64,000 nucleotides of DNA, from contig JALKAW010000005.1 in the NCBI GenBank assembly GCA_023015825.1, forward strand, positions 62,001 to 126,000, read 5' to 3'. The stretch is from Flavobacteriaceae bacterium S0862. Lineage in GTDB: Bacteria > Bacteroidota > Bacteroidia > Flavobacteriales > Flavobacteriaceae. The notes below the pieces were generated by a model, which saw only the letters and a list, made by a program, of their open reading frames with translations, searched no databases and was not told the DNA's origin. A program made the position numbers and the translations under genes. Shown here in pieces: positions 37,892 through 47,306 of this stretch (the stretch's first letter is position 1; each line of letters opens with the position of its first letter).

Positions 37892-38747
37892 TAAAAGTGA
37901 TAATGGCTCTTGCGATGTTTCTATGTGTGGCTCTTTCTATGCCTTCTAATCCAGGAGTTGAGTTTACCTCTAATAATAATGGTCCGCGATCAGATTGTAA
38001 CATATCGACACCACAAACAGGTAATTTTAAAGCTCTAGATGCATTCATTGCAACTTTAAGCTCGGCTTCATTAAGTTTTACAATTTCGGCAGAACCTCCG
38101 CGATGTAAATTAGAACGAAATTCACCTTCTTTTCCTTGTCGTTTCATAGCACCAACTACCTGACCATCTACAACTAACGCTCTTATGTCTGCGCCTTTAG
38201 CTTCAGCAATATATTCTTGAACTAAGGCTCTTGCTTGTAAACCATTAAATGCCTCTAAAACAGATTCAGCAGCGTTTTTTGTTTCAGCCAAAACAACTCC
38301 AAGGCCTTGAGTGCCTTCTAGTAACTTAATAATAACTGGTGTTCCGCCAACATGAGCAATGACCTCTTCGACATCCCTTGAATAATTAGTGAATACTGTT
38401 TTTGGCATGCCAATCCCAGCTTTACTTAAACGCTGAAAACTCCTTAGCTTATCTCTAGACCTTATAATAGCATCTGAAGTTGCTATGGTAAATACATTCA
38501 TCATTTCAAATTGTCTTACAACAGCGCAACCAAAAAAGGTAACAGATGCTCCGATACGCGGAATAATAGCATCAACATAGTCTAGGTAGCGATCTTGATA
38601 GTATATAGTTGGCTTTTCCTTTTCAATAATAATATCACATTTTAAAGGATCAATAATTTCAACCTCATGACCACGACTTTCACCCTCTTCCACCAAGCGT
38701 TTAGTAGAATATAAATTTTCATTTCTAGATAAAATAACAATGTTCAT
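37872..38747 (-). CDS. rimK: RimK-type ATP-grasp L-glutamate ligase
   Basis: The 291-residue ATP-grasp ligase resembles RimK, which adds glutamates to the C-terminus of ribosomal protein S6. Features include [20 protein letters not shown] at the N-terminus, [19 protein letters not shown] (ATP-binding loop), [18 protein letters not shown], and [25 protein letters not shown] (metal-binding). Size fits E. coli RimK (300). It is first in a three-gene operon with a zinc deacylase-like enzyme and a folate enzyme, and is divergent from uvrC. Whether S6 is the actual target is unproven. Confidence 0.93.
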   Translation of the reverse strand: MNIVILSRNENLYSTKRLVEEGESRGHEVEIIDPLKCDIIIEKEKPTIYYQDRYLDYVDAIIPRIGASVTFFGCAVVRQFEMMNVFTIATSDAIIRSRDKLRSFQRLSKAGIGMPKTVFTNYSRDVEEVIAHVGGTPVIIKLLEGTQGLGVVLAETKNAAESVLEAFNGLQARALVQEYIAEAKGADIRALVVDGQVVGAMKRQGKEGEFRSNLHRGGSAEIVKLNEAELKVAMNASRALKLPVCGVDMLQSDRGPLLLEVNSTPGLEGIERATHRNIARAIITFIERNRK

Positions 38748-38824
38748 GGAGTTAAATATGGAATGTTATTAGCGCAAGATACTAAAAAAGCAAGATGAAT
38801 TTTTACATTATCTAGGAATTAATA

Positions 38825-38832
38825 TACCTTTG
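38825..38832 (+). promoter_or_regulatory. -7 element almost at the uvrC start (TACCTTTG)
   Basis: TACCTTTG, a perfect TAnnTTTG match, ends 4 bases before the uvrC ATG at 38837. A start site 4-7 bases downstream would give a leaderless message. Confidence 0.45.
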
Positions 38833-38836
38833 AGTA

Positions 38837-40633
38837 ATGGCTAAATCTCCACTTGAAATACAAATACAAACGTTACCAAATTTACCAGGAGTATATCAAT
38901 ATTACGATTCAAATGATGTTATAATTTATGTTGGTAAAGCCAAAAACTTAAAAAAGAGGGTTAGTTCTTATTTTACTAAAACGCACGAAAACGGAAAGAC
39001 CAGAATTCTAGTAAAAAAGATTTCAAACATCAAGCATATTGTGGTAGATACCGAAACAGATGCGTTGCTACTGGAGAATAATCTTATTAAAAAATACAAG
39101 CCTCGTTACAATGTAATGCTTAAAGACGACAAATCGTACCCTTGGATTTGTATAAAAAAAGAACGTTTCCCAAGAGTATTTCAAACTAGGCGACTCATAA
39201 AAGATGGTAGCGAATATTTTGGACCCTATACGAGTGTAAAAACCGTTTATACTTTATTAGATTTAATAAGAGGGTTGTATCAATTGCGAACGTGTAATTA
39301 CGATTTATCACAAGAAAAAATTGATGCTAGAAAGTACAAAGTATGCTTAGAATATCACTTAGGAAATTGTAATGGGCCATGTGAAGGACATGAAACGGTT
39401 GCCGAATATGGGGAGAATATAAAAGCTATTCGGGAGATCTTAAAAGGTAATTTCAAAGATTCCCTGCAACGCTTTAAAAAGCAAATGAATGCTCTTGCAA
39501 AGGACATGCATTTTGAAGACGCACAAAAAGTAAAGGATAAAATAGATGTACTAGAAAACTATCAGGCTAAATCGACTATTGTCAATCCTAAAATAAATAA
39601 TGTAGACGTGTTTTCGATAGTTAGTGATGAGAGTTATGCTTATGTTAACTTTTTGCAAATTTCTTTAGGTTCTATTGTACGTTCTCATACGCTTGAAATT
39701 AAAAAGAAACTGGACGAAACAGATAAAGAATTATTAGAAATTGCCATTGTAGAAATTAGACAACGATTCAATTCACTATCTAAAGAAGTTTATGTCCCTT
39801 TTAAAATTGATATTGGAGATAATATAAAAGTAACTATTCCAAAGTTAGGGGATAAAAAACATATTCTAGATTTATCTATCAGGAATGCGAAGTACTACAG
39901 ATTAGAGCAACTAAAGCAAGTAAAAATTGTCGATCCAGATAGACATGCCAATCGTATTATGGCGCAAATGAAAGCCGATTTACGACTCAATGAAGAACCT
40001 CGACATATTGAGTGTTTTGACAATAGTAATATTCAAGGCACACATCCAGTAGCTGCTTGTGTGGTTTTTAAAAACGGAAAACCAAGTAAGAAAGATTACC
40101 GACATTTTAACATAAAAACAGTTGAAGGACCAGATGATTTTGCCTCCATGGAAGAAGTGGTTTATAGACGTTACAAACGTTTATTGGACGAAAAACAATC
40201 CTTACCACAATTGATTATTATTGATGGTGGAAAAGGTCAACTGTCTTCAGCCTTAAAAAGTTTGGATGAATTAAACTTACGTGGAAAAATTGCCATTATT
40301 GGAATTGCAAAACGTTTAGAAGAATTATTCTACCCAAATGATCCAATTCCACTATATTTAGATAAAAAAAGCGAAACCCTAAAAATCATTCAGCAATTAC
40401 GAAATGAAGCACATCGTTTTGGGATTGAACATCACCGAAATAAACGTAGTAAAACTGCGTTAAATACGGAGTTGGAAACTATTCCTGGTATTGGAGAAAA
40501 AACCATTGTGGAATTGTTAAAGCATTTTAAATCGGCAAAACGTATTTCGTTTGCAAAGCTAGATGAACTTGAAGATGTGGTAGGTGCGTCTAGAGCTCAG
40601 AAGATTTATAATTATTACAATCAAAACAAATAG
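38837..40633 (+). CDS. uvrC: Excinuclease ABC subunit C
   Basis: The protein has 598 residues. It makes the dual incisions in nucleotide excision repair with UvrB. The N-terminal GIY-YIG nuclease domain (GVYQYYDSNDVIIYVGKAKNL) is followed by the UVR motif region (DMHFEDAQKVKDKIDVLENY), the RNase H-like nuclease (IECFDNSNIQG and VEGPDDFASMEEVVYRRYKR) and a C-terminal helix-hairpin-helix (LETIPGIGEKTIVELLKHF). Full length. It is transcribed divergently from rimK and followed 1 base later by the patatin-like gene. Confidence 0.97.
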   Translation: MAKSPLEIQIQTLPNLPGVYQYYDSNDVIIYVGKAKNLKKRVSSYFTKTHENGKTRILVKKISNIKHIVVDTETDALLLENNLIKKYKPRYNVMLKDDKSYPWICIKKERFPRVFQTRRLIKDGSEYFGPYTSVKTVYTLLDLIRGLYQLRTCNYDLSQEKIDARKYKVCLEYHLGNCNGPCEGHETVAEYGENIKAIREILKGNFKDSLQRFKKQMNALAKDMHFEDAQKVKDKIDVLENYQAKSTIVNPKINNVDVFSIVSDESYAYVNFLQISLGSIVRSHTLEIKKKLDETDKELLEIAIVEIRQRFNSLSKEVYVPFKIDIGDNIKVTIPKLGDKKHILDLSIRNAKYYRLEQLKQVKIVDPDRHANRIMAQMKADLRLNEEPRHIECFDNSNIQGTHPVAACVVFKNGKPSKKDYRHFNIKTVEGPDDFASMEEVVYRRYKRLLDEKQSLPQLIIIDGGKGQLSSALKSLDELNLRGKIAIIGIAKRLEELFYPNDPIPLYLDKKSETLKIIQQLRNEAHRFGIEHHRNKRSKTALNTELETIPGIGEKTIVELLKHFKSAKRISFAKLDELEDVVGASRAQKIYNYYNQNK

Positions 40634-40634
40634 A

Positions 40635-42869
40635 TTGAAAACTAGAACCATCATATTAACCCTATTAATACTCATTTCGTTTTCTTCGAAAGCCCAAAAT
40701 GAGACTCTAGAAAACCCAAAGCCAAAAATTGGTCTAGTACTAAGTGGCGGAGGTGCAAAAGGATTGGCACATATTGGCGTTTTAAAAACTATAGATAGTC
40801 TTGGTATAAAAATAGACCACATTGCAGGCACAAGTATGGGAGCGGTAATTGGTTCGTTGTACGCTTCGGGGTATTCAGGAAAAGAGTTAGAAAGAATATT
40901 TAGCGGAATAGATTTTGACAAGTTAATAGGCGATGATTTACCAAGGGCTTCTAAAACATTCTATGAGCGTGATAATACTGAGAAATATGCTATTTCTATT
41001 CCTTTTAATAATCTTAAAATACAATTGCCTTCGGCAATTTCAAGAGGACAAAATGTGTTTAACTTGTTCTCTAAACTAACACTTCATGTTAGTGATATTG
41101 AAGAGTTTAAAAATTTACCAATTCCGTTTTTCTGTATTGCTACTAATATTGAAACTGGAAAGCCTGTTGTTTTAGAGCAAGGAAGTTTAGCACAAGCCAT
41201 TGCTGCTAGTGGTGCTTTCCCGTCGTTATTTCAACCAGTTACTATTAATAATCAAATTTTAATTGATGGAGGTGTGGTTAATAATTATCCGATAGATGAG
41301 CTCAAAGCAAAAGGTATAGATATTATTATTGGTGTCGATGTGCAAGATGACTTATCGACTAGAGAGAACTTAAAATCAGCACCAGAAATACTATTGCAAA
41401 TTAATAATTATAGGACCATCAAGGATATGAAAGAAAAGTCCACTAGGACTGATATTTATATTAAACCAGATATTAAAGAATTTACAGTTGTGTCTTTTGA
41501 TGATGGCGAACAAATAATTAAAAGAGGTGAAACAGCGGCGTTAAAAAAGATTAATGAGTTAAAGGAAATAGTAAGAAATACTAATAAAGTAGAACTTGCT
41601 ATTCCCAAAATAGATAGTATTGCGATTAATAATGTTTATTTGAAAGGAAACGAAAAGTATACAAGGTCGTATGTACTAGGTAAATTAAAAATAAAAGGTA
41701 ATGAAAAAACCACTTATAGAGAGTTTACAAGAGGTGTAAACAATCTTGTAGCGACTAATAATTTTGATAGTTTTTTATACCAATTTAAGCCGAGTAATGA
41801 TGGTTACGATTTATATGCAAACCTAAAAGAAAGCGATACAAAAACCTATTTAAAACTAGGAGCACATTATGACGATTTGTATAAAAGTGCTGCATTGTTA
41901 AATCTTACTCAAAAAAGAGTATTATTAAGAAATGATGTAGCGAGTTTAGATTTGATTTTAGGAGATAATATTAGATATAATTTTGAATATTATATTGACA
42001 AAGGATTTTATTGGAGTATTGGCCTGCGTTCTAGATTTGATACATTTCATAAAGATATTAATGCTTCATTACTTTTAAGCGAAGCAGAAATTACAACAAC
42101 AGGCTTAAATAAATTAGACATTCAACTAGAGGATTTAACAAATCAGTTTTACTTACAAACATTATTTAGAAAAGATATGTCTTTAGTTTTGGGAGCAGAA
42201 CACAAAAAACTTCAAATTACCTCTGAAACCATTGTGAATAATCCAGATCCAAACGCAGATAAAACCATGTTTGAAAATAGTGATTTCTTCAGTTTGTTTG
42301 GCAAATTAAAGTTCGACACCTATAGTAATAAGCACTTTCCCAAAAGCGGATTTTTGTTTGATAGCGATTTCCATTTGTATTTGTCATCATCAGATTTTAA
42401 TAACGATTTTTCTCAATTTTCTTTTGCAAAAGCGAACATTGGATATGTTTTTAGCTTCTCTAGTAAATTATCAATGCTTCTTGGCTCTGAAGGAGGTTTT
42501 AGAATTGGCGATAATTCCAATCAATCATTAAGTTTCGCCTTGGGAGGTTATGGGAATAACTTTATCAATAATTTTATTTCATTTTATGGTTATGACCACA
42601 TTTCAATTATCGGCGACAGTTTTGTAAAAGGACTTATTAATTTGGATTATGAGTTTGTAAAAAACCACCATTTTAATTTTTCAGCTAATTATGCCAATGT
42701 AGATGATAATATTTTCACAGAGGGAGAATGGTTTACAACTCCAGATTATAGTGGTTATGCAATAGGCTATGGTTTTGACACTATTATTGGCCCAATAGAA
42801 GCTAAATATACTTGGTCTCCTGAAGCTAGTCAAAGTAAATGGTTTTTTAACATTGGATTTTGGTTTTAA
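40635..42869 (+). CDS. Patatin-like phospholipase with BamA-like barrel (PlpD-type)
   Basis: The likely start is TTG at 40635, 1 base after the uvrC stop: it yields a clean signal peptide (KTRTIILTLLILISFSSKAQ), whereas the frame extended to ATG 40584 would add a basic 17-residue tail inside uvrC. That gives about 744 residues. The patatin domain has the oxyanion loop LSGGGAKGLAHIG, nucleophile GTSMG (S67) and catalytic DGG (ILIDGGVVNNYP). A POTRA-like segment (INNVYLKGNEKYTRSYVLGK) and an outer-membrane barrel follow, as in PlpD-type patatin autotransporters. It may release or expose a lipase at the cell surface. Confidence 0.88.
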   Translation: MKTRTIILTLLILISFSSKAQNETLENPKPKIGLVLSGGGAKGLAHIGVLKTIDSLGIKIDHIAGTSMGAVIGSLYASGYSGKELERIFSGIDFDKLIGDDLPRASKTFYERDNTEKYAISIPFNNLKIQLPSAISRGQNVFNLFSKLTLHVSDIEEFKNLPIPFFCIATNIETGKPVVLEQGSLAQAIAASGAFPSLFQPVTINNQILIDGGVVNNYPIDELKAKGIDIIIGVDVQDDLSTRENLKSAPEILLQINNYRTIKDMKEKSTRTDIYIKPDIKEFTVVSFDDGEQIIKRGETAALKKINELKEIVRNTNKVELAIPKIDSIAINNVYLKGNEKYTRSYVLGKLKIKGNEKTTYREFTRGVNNLVATNNFDSFLYQFKPSNDGYDLYANLKESDTKTYLKLGAHYDDLYKSAALLNLTQKRVLLRNDVASLDLILGDNIRYNFEYYIDKGFYWSIGLRSRFDTFHKDINASLLLSEAEITTTGLNKLDIQLEDLTNQFYLQTLFRKDMSLVLGAEHKKLQITSETIVNNPDPNADKTMFENSDFFSLFGKLKFDTYSNKHFPKSGFLFDSDFHLYLSSSDFNNDFSQFSFAKANIGYVFSFSSKLSMLLGSEGGFRIGDNSNQSLSFALGGYGNNFINNFISFYGYDHISIIGDSFVKGLINLDYEFVKNHHFNFSANYANVDDNIFTEGEWFTTPDYSGYAIGYGFDTIIGPIEAKYTWSPEASQSKWFFNIGFWF

Positions 42870-43051
42870 AACATTGCATAATTTTCCCGATATTTGTTAC
42901 AATATGAAACCATTCTGGATTGAATATTTAATCTTTTTACATTACCTTATCAAGAGAAACCCTGAATAAGGCGGCATTTTCGTATCTTTAATCGAACAAA
43001 TTATAAATCCTATGATATAACTTCTTAGGACTAATTTTTAAATCTTAAAAA

Positions 43052-44209
43052 ATGCCATTTTATCATAAACTAGGAGAAATTCCACCTAAACGACACACCA
43101 TTTTTAAAAAACCAAATGGAGATTTTTATTACGAGCAACTATTTGGTACCATTGGATTTGATGGTATGTCAACTAACAGTTATCATGAGCAGCGTCCAAC
43201 ACAAGTAAAAGCTATTAAAAAACAATATAGCATTGTGCCAAAAGTTGCTAAAGCTAACAATATTCAATCATATCGTTTTAGAGGTTTTCAAGTAAAACCA
43301 GAAGCGGATTATCTACAAAGCAGAAAAGCAATACTTACAAATAGCGATTGCAATATTATTTTGGCTGCTCCTAAAAATAAGACACAAGATTATTTTTATA
43401 AAAATACAGACGCAGACGAAATGATATTCATTCATAAAGGCACAGGAAAACTGCGTACTATGTATGGAAATCTCGATTTTAAGTATGGAGACTATTTAAT
43501 TATTCCACGCGGAATGATTTATAAAATAGATTTCGATACTGAAGATAATAGACTGTTTATTGTAGAATCATATCACCCAATTTATACACCCAAACGTTAT
43601 CGAAATTGGTTTGGGCAACTATTAGAGCATTCTCCATTTTGTGAAAGAGATATTCGCCGACCAGAAGAATTAGAAACGTATAACGAAACCGGAGATTTTA
43701 CTATTAATGTAAAAAAGCAAGGAGAAATTATTGAAATGGTGTATGCATCACATCCTTTTGATGTTATTGGTTACGATGGTTATAATTATCCTTATGCGTT
43801 TTCTATTCACGATTTTGAACCAATAACAGGACGTGTACATCAACCGCCACCAGTCCATCAAACGTTTGAAACTGCCGCATTTGTGGTATGTAGTTTTGTG
43901 CCTCGTTTGTACGATTATCATCCAGAAGCAATTCCAGCACCTTATAATCATAGTAATATAGATAGCGATGAGGTGTTATATTATGTAGATGGAGATTTTA
44001 TGAGTAGAAACGATATTGAAGCGGGACATATATCCTTGCATCCAGCTGGAATACCTCATGGACCACATCCAGGAGCTATGGAGAGAAGTATTGGTAAAAA
44101 AGACACCTATGAACTTGCTGTAATGGTAGATACGTTTAAGCCTTTACAAGTAACAGAAGAAGCATTAAAAATAGCTGACGAAGATTATTTTAAATCTTGG
44201 CTAGAGTAA
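43052..44209 (+). CDS. hmgA: Homogentisate 1,2-dioxygenase
   Basis: The protein has 385 residues. It opens the homogentisate ring to maleylacetoacetate in tyrosine/phenylalanine breakdown. Cupin-type iron site features are visible: SDEVLYYVDGDFMSR and HPAGIPHGPHPGAME, plus DEMIFIHKGTGKLRTMYG in the first cupin half. Slightly shorter than the Pseudomonas enzyme (about 430) but within the Bacteroidota range. The 180 bases upstream contain TATCTTTA before the start as a possible -7 element; I saw no other structure there. hppD follows after 51 bases. Confidence 0.93.
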   Translation: MPFYHKLGEIPPKRHTIFKKPNGDFYYEQLFGTIGFDGMSTNSYHEQRPTQVKAIKKQYSIVPKVAKANNIQSYRFRGFQVKPEADYLQSRKAILTNSDCNIILAAPKNKTQDYFYKNTDADEMIFIHKGTGKLRTMYGNLDFKYGDYLIIPRGMIYKIDFDTEDNRLFIVESYHPIYTPKRYRNWFGQLLEHSPFCERDIRRPEELETYNETGDFTINVKKQGEIIEMVYASHPFDVIGYDGYNYPYAFSIHDFEPITGRVHQPPPVHQTFETAAFVVCSFVPRLYDYHPEAIPAPYNHSNIDSDEVLYYVDGDFMSRNDIEAGHISLHPAGIPHGPHPGAMERSIGKKDTYELAVMVDTFKPLQVTEEALKIADEDYFKSWLE

Positions 44210-44260
44210 TATAATTTAACAAATAAACACATCAACGATTAAACAAATAAACGATTAATC

Positions 44261-45421
44261 ATGAGTAAAGAAATAAAATCAGTAAACTACGGTTTAGAAA
44301 AAATATTTGAAGGAGCGCAAGACTTCCTGCCACTTCTAGGAACAGATTATGTAGAGTTTTATGTGGGTAACGCAAAACAAGCAGCACACTTTTATAAAAC
44401 AGCGTTTGGGTTTCAATCTTTAGCGTATGCAGGATTGGAAACAGGAGTGAAAAATAGAGCAAGCTATGTGTTGGTTCAAGATAAAATTAGATTAGTACTA
44501 ACTACGCCTTTAAATAGTAGTTCACCAATTAATGACCATATTGTAAAACATGGTGATGGTGTAAAAGTAGTTGCGCTTTGGGTAGAAGATGCTCGTAGTG
44601 CATATCAAGAAACAACAAGTAGAGGTGCAAAATCGTACATGGAGCCTATTGTTGAAAAAGATGAATTTGGAGAAGTTATTAAAGCAGGGATTCATACCTA
44701 TGGAGAAACGGTTCATATGTTTATAGAGCGTAAAAATTATAAGGGGACATTTCTTCCTGGATACCAAAAATGGGAATCAGACTATAATCCAACTTCGGTA
44801 GGATTAAAATACATAGACCACATGGTTGGTAATGTAGGTTGGGGCGAAATGAATCAATGGGTAAAATGGTATGAAGACGTTATGGGGTTTGAAAACTTCC
44901 TCTCTTTTGATGATAAGCAAATTCATACGGAATACTCTGCACTAATGAGTAAAGTAATGAGTAATGGTAATGGACGAATTAAGTTTCCAATAAACGAACC
45001 AGCAAAAGGAAAGAAAAAATCACAAATAGAAGAATACTTAGATTTTTACGAAGGTCCAGGAGTTCAACATATTGCAGTTGCCACAGACGATATTATATCA
45101 ACCGTGTCACAGCTAAGAAAAAGAGGTATCGAATTCTTATCGACACCACCTGAAGCATATTATAAAGCAGTTCCTGGAAGGTTAGAAGAATTTAGTCATG
45201 AATTACGTGAAGATATAGAAACCTTAAAAGGTTTGGGGATTATGATTGATGCAGATGAAGAAGGCTATTTATTGCAAATCTTCACTAAACCAGTCGAAGA
45301 TAGACCAACATTATTCTTTGAAATCATTCAACGCATGGGAGCACGTGGCTTTGGAGCGGGAAATTTTAAAGCACTTTTCGAGTCTATTGAGCGTGAACAA
45401 GCAAATAGAGGCACATTATAA
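44261..45421 (+). CDS. hppD: 4-hydroxyphenylpyruvate dioxygenase
   Basis: The protein has 386 residues and consists of two VOC domains. Iron ligands are seen as His in YIDHMVGNVG, His in GVQHIAVATDD and Glu in LFFEIIQRMG. The C-terminal GFGAGNFKALFESIEREQ gate helix is conserved. It makes homogentisate, the substrate of the preceding gene, so the two form a tyrosine-degradation pair. Its leader holds interleaved A-rich direct repeats (AACAAATAAAC at 44218 and 44242; AACGATTAA at 44234 and 44250). A terminator hairpin follows. Confidence 0.96.
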   Translation: MSKEIKSVNYGLEKIFEGAQDFLPLLGTDYVEFYVGNAKQAAHFYKTAFGFQSLAYAGLETGVKNRASYVLVQDKIRLVLTTPLNSSSPINDHIVKHGDGVKVVALWVEDARSAYQETTSRGAKSYMEPIVEKDEFGEVIKAGIHTYGETVHMFIERKNYKGTFLPGYQKWESDYNPTSVGLKYIDHMVGNVGWGEMNQWVKWYEDVMGFENFLSFDDKQIHTEYSALMSKVMSNGNGRIKFPINEPAKGKKKSQIEEYLDFYEGPGVQHIAVATDDIISTVSQLRKRGIEFLSTPPEAYYKAVPGRLEEFSHELREDIETLKGLGIMIDADEEGYLLQIFTKPVEDRPTLFFEIIQRMGARGFGAGNFKALFESIEREQANRGTL

Positions 45422-45445
45422 CAAATATTTAACTAAAATTAGCTT

Positions 45446-45479
45446 AAAAACTCTATTGATTATATCGATAGAGTTTTTT
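45446..45479 (+). terminator. Rho-independent terminator after hppD
   Basis: The stem AAAAACTCTATTGA (45446-45459) pairs with TCGATAGAGTTTTT (45465-45478) around the loop TTATA; one G-T wobble is present and further T follows. It lies 25 bases after the hppD stop. Confidence 0.85.
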
Positions 45480-45569
45480 GGTTTTAATACTTTTGGAACA
45501 GTAATTGTATTTTTAAGTACTATAACAATAAAAATGTAATTAATTGGTTTAAATATAATTACTCAAATT

Positions 45570-46367
45570 ATGAAAAAGAATCTACTTATAGTATTACTAG
45601 TGTGTATGCCATCTTTTGCCCAAGAGATTGTTGAGCCTAGTCGAAACAAAGAATCTGCGTATCAGGCTGGAGAATGGTTTAAATTTAAGATGAGCTATAG
45701 TGGTTGGATGAAAGCAGGTGAAGCCACTATGGAGATAAAAGAAAAGAAACTCAACGGTAAGCCTGTATTCCATGTAGTTGGCAAAGGAAAAACAACTGGA
45801 GCAATTAGCTGGTTTTTTAAGGTAAAAGACAGATACGAAAGCTATTTTGATATAGACAATAACTTACCTTATAAGTTTATAAGAGATATCAATGAGGGAG
45901 GTCATACCAAAAAGTTAGAAATAGAATTCGACCAAGAAAATCAAAAAGCTTACGTAAATAACATTAAGAAAAAAAGAGAAACTGTTCACGACACAGAGTT
46001 TGGTGTACAGGATATGGTGTCGGCATTTTATTATTTACGTAACAATTACGACACAACAAATATAAAGCCAGGAGACGAGGTTAACTTAACCATGTTTTTT
46101 GATTTTGAAAACTATAATTTCAAATTAAAATATTTAGGCGAAGAAACCATTAGGACTAATTTCGGAAAAGTAAAATGTTTAATGTTCAGACCATATGTTA
46201 TGGCTGGACGTGTCTTTAAAGAAGAAGAAAGTTTAACTTTATGGGTAAGTGCCGATAAAAATAAAATACCTTTGCGTTTAAAAGCCGATTTAGCCATTGG
46301 TTCTTTAAGAGCCGATTTAGAAGCTTTTAAAGGATTAAAGCATCCTTTTGAAATACAATTTGATTAA
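45570..46367 (+). CDS. DUF3108 domain secreted protein
   Basis: The protein has 265 residues with signal peptide MKKNLLIVLLVCMPSFAQ. The mature sequence (AGEWFKFKMSYSGWMKAGEATMEI, ISWFFKVKDRYESYFD, TFFGKVKC-like NFGKVKCLMFRPYV) matches DUF3108, a periplasmic beta-rich family of unknown function; some relatives resemble lipid-binding LolA-like folds. The tryptophan dioxygenase family gene starts 5 bases after it, so they are cotranscribed, perhaps with the M23 peptidase and pgi further down. Confidence 0.88.
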   Translation: MKKNLLIVLLVCMPSFAQEIVEPSRNKESAYQAGEWFKFKMSYSGWMKAGEATMEIKEKKLNGKPVFHVVGKGKTTGAISWFFKVKDRYESYFDIDNNLPYKFIRDINEGGHTKKLEIEFDQENQKAYVNNIKKKRETVHDTEFGVQDMVSAFYYLRNNYDTTNIKPGDEVNLTMFFDFENYNFKLKYLGEETIRTNFGKVKCLMFRPYVMAGRVFKEEESLTLWVSADKNKIPLRLKADLAIGSLRADLEAFKGLKHPFEIQFD

Positions 46368-46372
46368 TAATT

Positions 46373-47305
46373 ATGTCTAACCAACCATATTATAACCACT
46401 TATTAAATAAAATTCAACAAAAGTACGACGCCGAAAGTGAAGACACTGAAAATTACTTAGAAGGCTTATTGTATTCAAACTCTATTACTTATTGGGACTA
46501 TATTCATACGGATGCCTTATTAAGTCTTCAAATACAACGCACTACGTTTCCTGATGAAATGGTGTTTATTACTTATCATCAAATTAATGAGCTGCTTTTT
46601 AAAATGATACTTTGGGAGATTTCCCAAGTTGCCGAAAATGAGCAATTAACAACTAAATTTTTTGAAGATAAATTGATGCGTATCAGTCGTTATTTCGATA
46701 TGTTAACGACCTCATTTAATATCATGCGCGAAGGTATGGATGTTGAGCAGTATAGCAAATTTAGGCATACATTAACGCCTGCAAGTGGCTTCCAAAGTGG
46801 GCAATACCGGAAAATCGAATTTGCTTCTACCGAGCTCATTAATCTCATAGACAATCGTTTTAGAAAAACTATAAATAGAAATACACCTTTCGAGCATGCT
46901 TTTGACCATTTATATTGGCAAGCTGCCGGTAAAGATTATAAAACAGGTAGCAAATCTAAATTGCTTATAAATTTTGAAAAGCGTTATAAAGAAGAATTTA
47001 TAACCTTTATGAAAATTTACAATACTAAAAATTTATGGTCACGATTTAAAGAATTACCAGAAGCAGATCAAAAAAATAAGGATTTGGTAAAAGCCATGAG
47101 ACATTACGATTATACGGTTAATATTACTTGGGTAATGGCACATTATAATGCAGCTGTTCATTATATTCTAGGACCTGATGGTGATGGTGAAGCAACAGGA
47201 GGAAGCGATTGGCAAAAATATATGCATCCAAAGTATCAAAAACGTATTTTTTTTCCTGAACTTTGGAGCCAACAAGAAATAGATAATTGGGGAGAAACTA
47301 TTTAA
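46373..47305 (+). CDS. kynA: Tryptophan 2,3-dioxygenase family protein
   Basis: This 310-residue all-helical protein matches the heme-dependent tryptophan 2,3-dioxygenase family. VFITYHQINELLFKMILWEI is the distal-pocket helix, and FRHTLTPASGFQSGQYRKIEF carries the substrate-carboxylate Arg and the SGFQS motif. GPDGDGEATGGSDWQKYM matches the conserved GTGG-type active-site loop. It would make N-formylkynurenine. No other kynurenine pathway gene is adjacent; the genes to the left degrade tyrosine. It is followed by the M23 peptidase after 1 base. Confidence 0.88.
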   Translation: MSNQPYYNHLLNKIQQKYDAESEDTENYLEGLLYSNSITYWDYIHTDALLSLQIQRTTFPDEMVFITYHQINELLFKMILWEISQVAENEQLTTKFFEDKLMRISRYFDMLTTSFNIMREGMDVEQYSKFRHTLTPASGFQSGQYRKIEFASTELINLIDNRFRKTINRNTPFEHAFDHLYWQAAGKDYKTGSKSKLLINFEKRYKEEFITFMKIYNTKNLWSRFKELPEADQKNKDLVKAMRHYDYTVNITWVMAHYNAAVHYILGPDGDGEATGGSDWQKYMHPKYQKRIFFPELWSQQEIDNWGETI

Positions 47306-47306
47306 T

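Noticed and set aside
42870-43051. Small RNA or tRNA gene in the largest intergenic gaps
   Set aside because: No cloverleaf, no GC-rich fold and no terminator that would delimit an RNA gene; same result for 2152-2353 and 50303-50463.
45246-45539. 97-codon plus-strand frame overlapping the end of hppD
   Set aside because: It lies mostly inside hppD in another frame and continues through the terminator hairpin; no family match or start signal.
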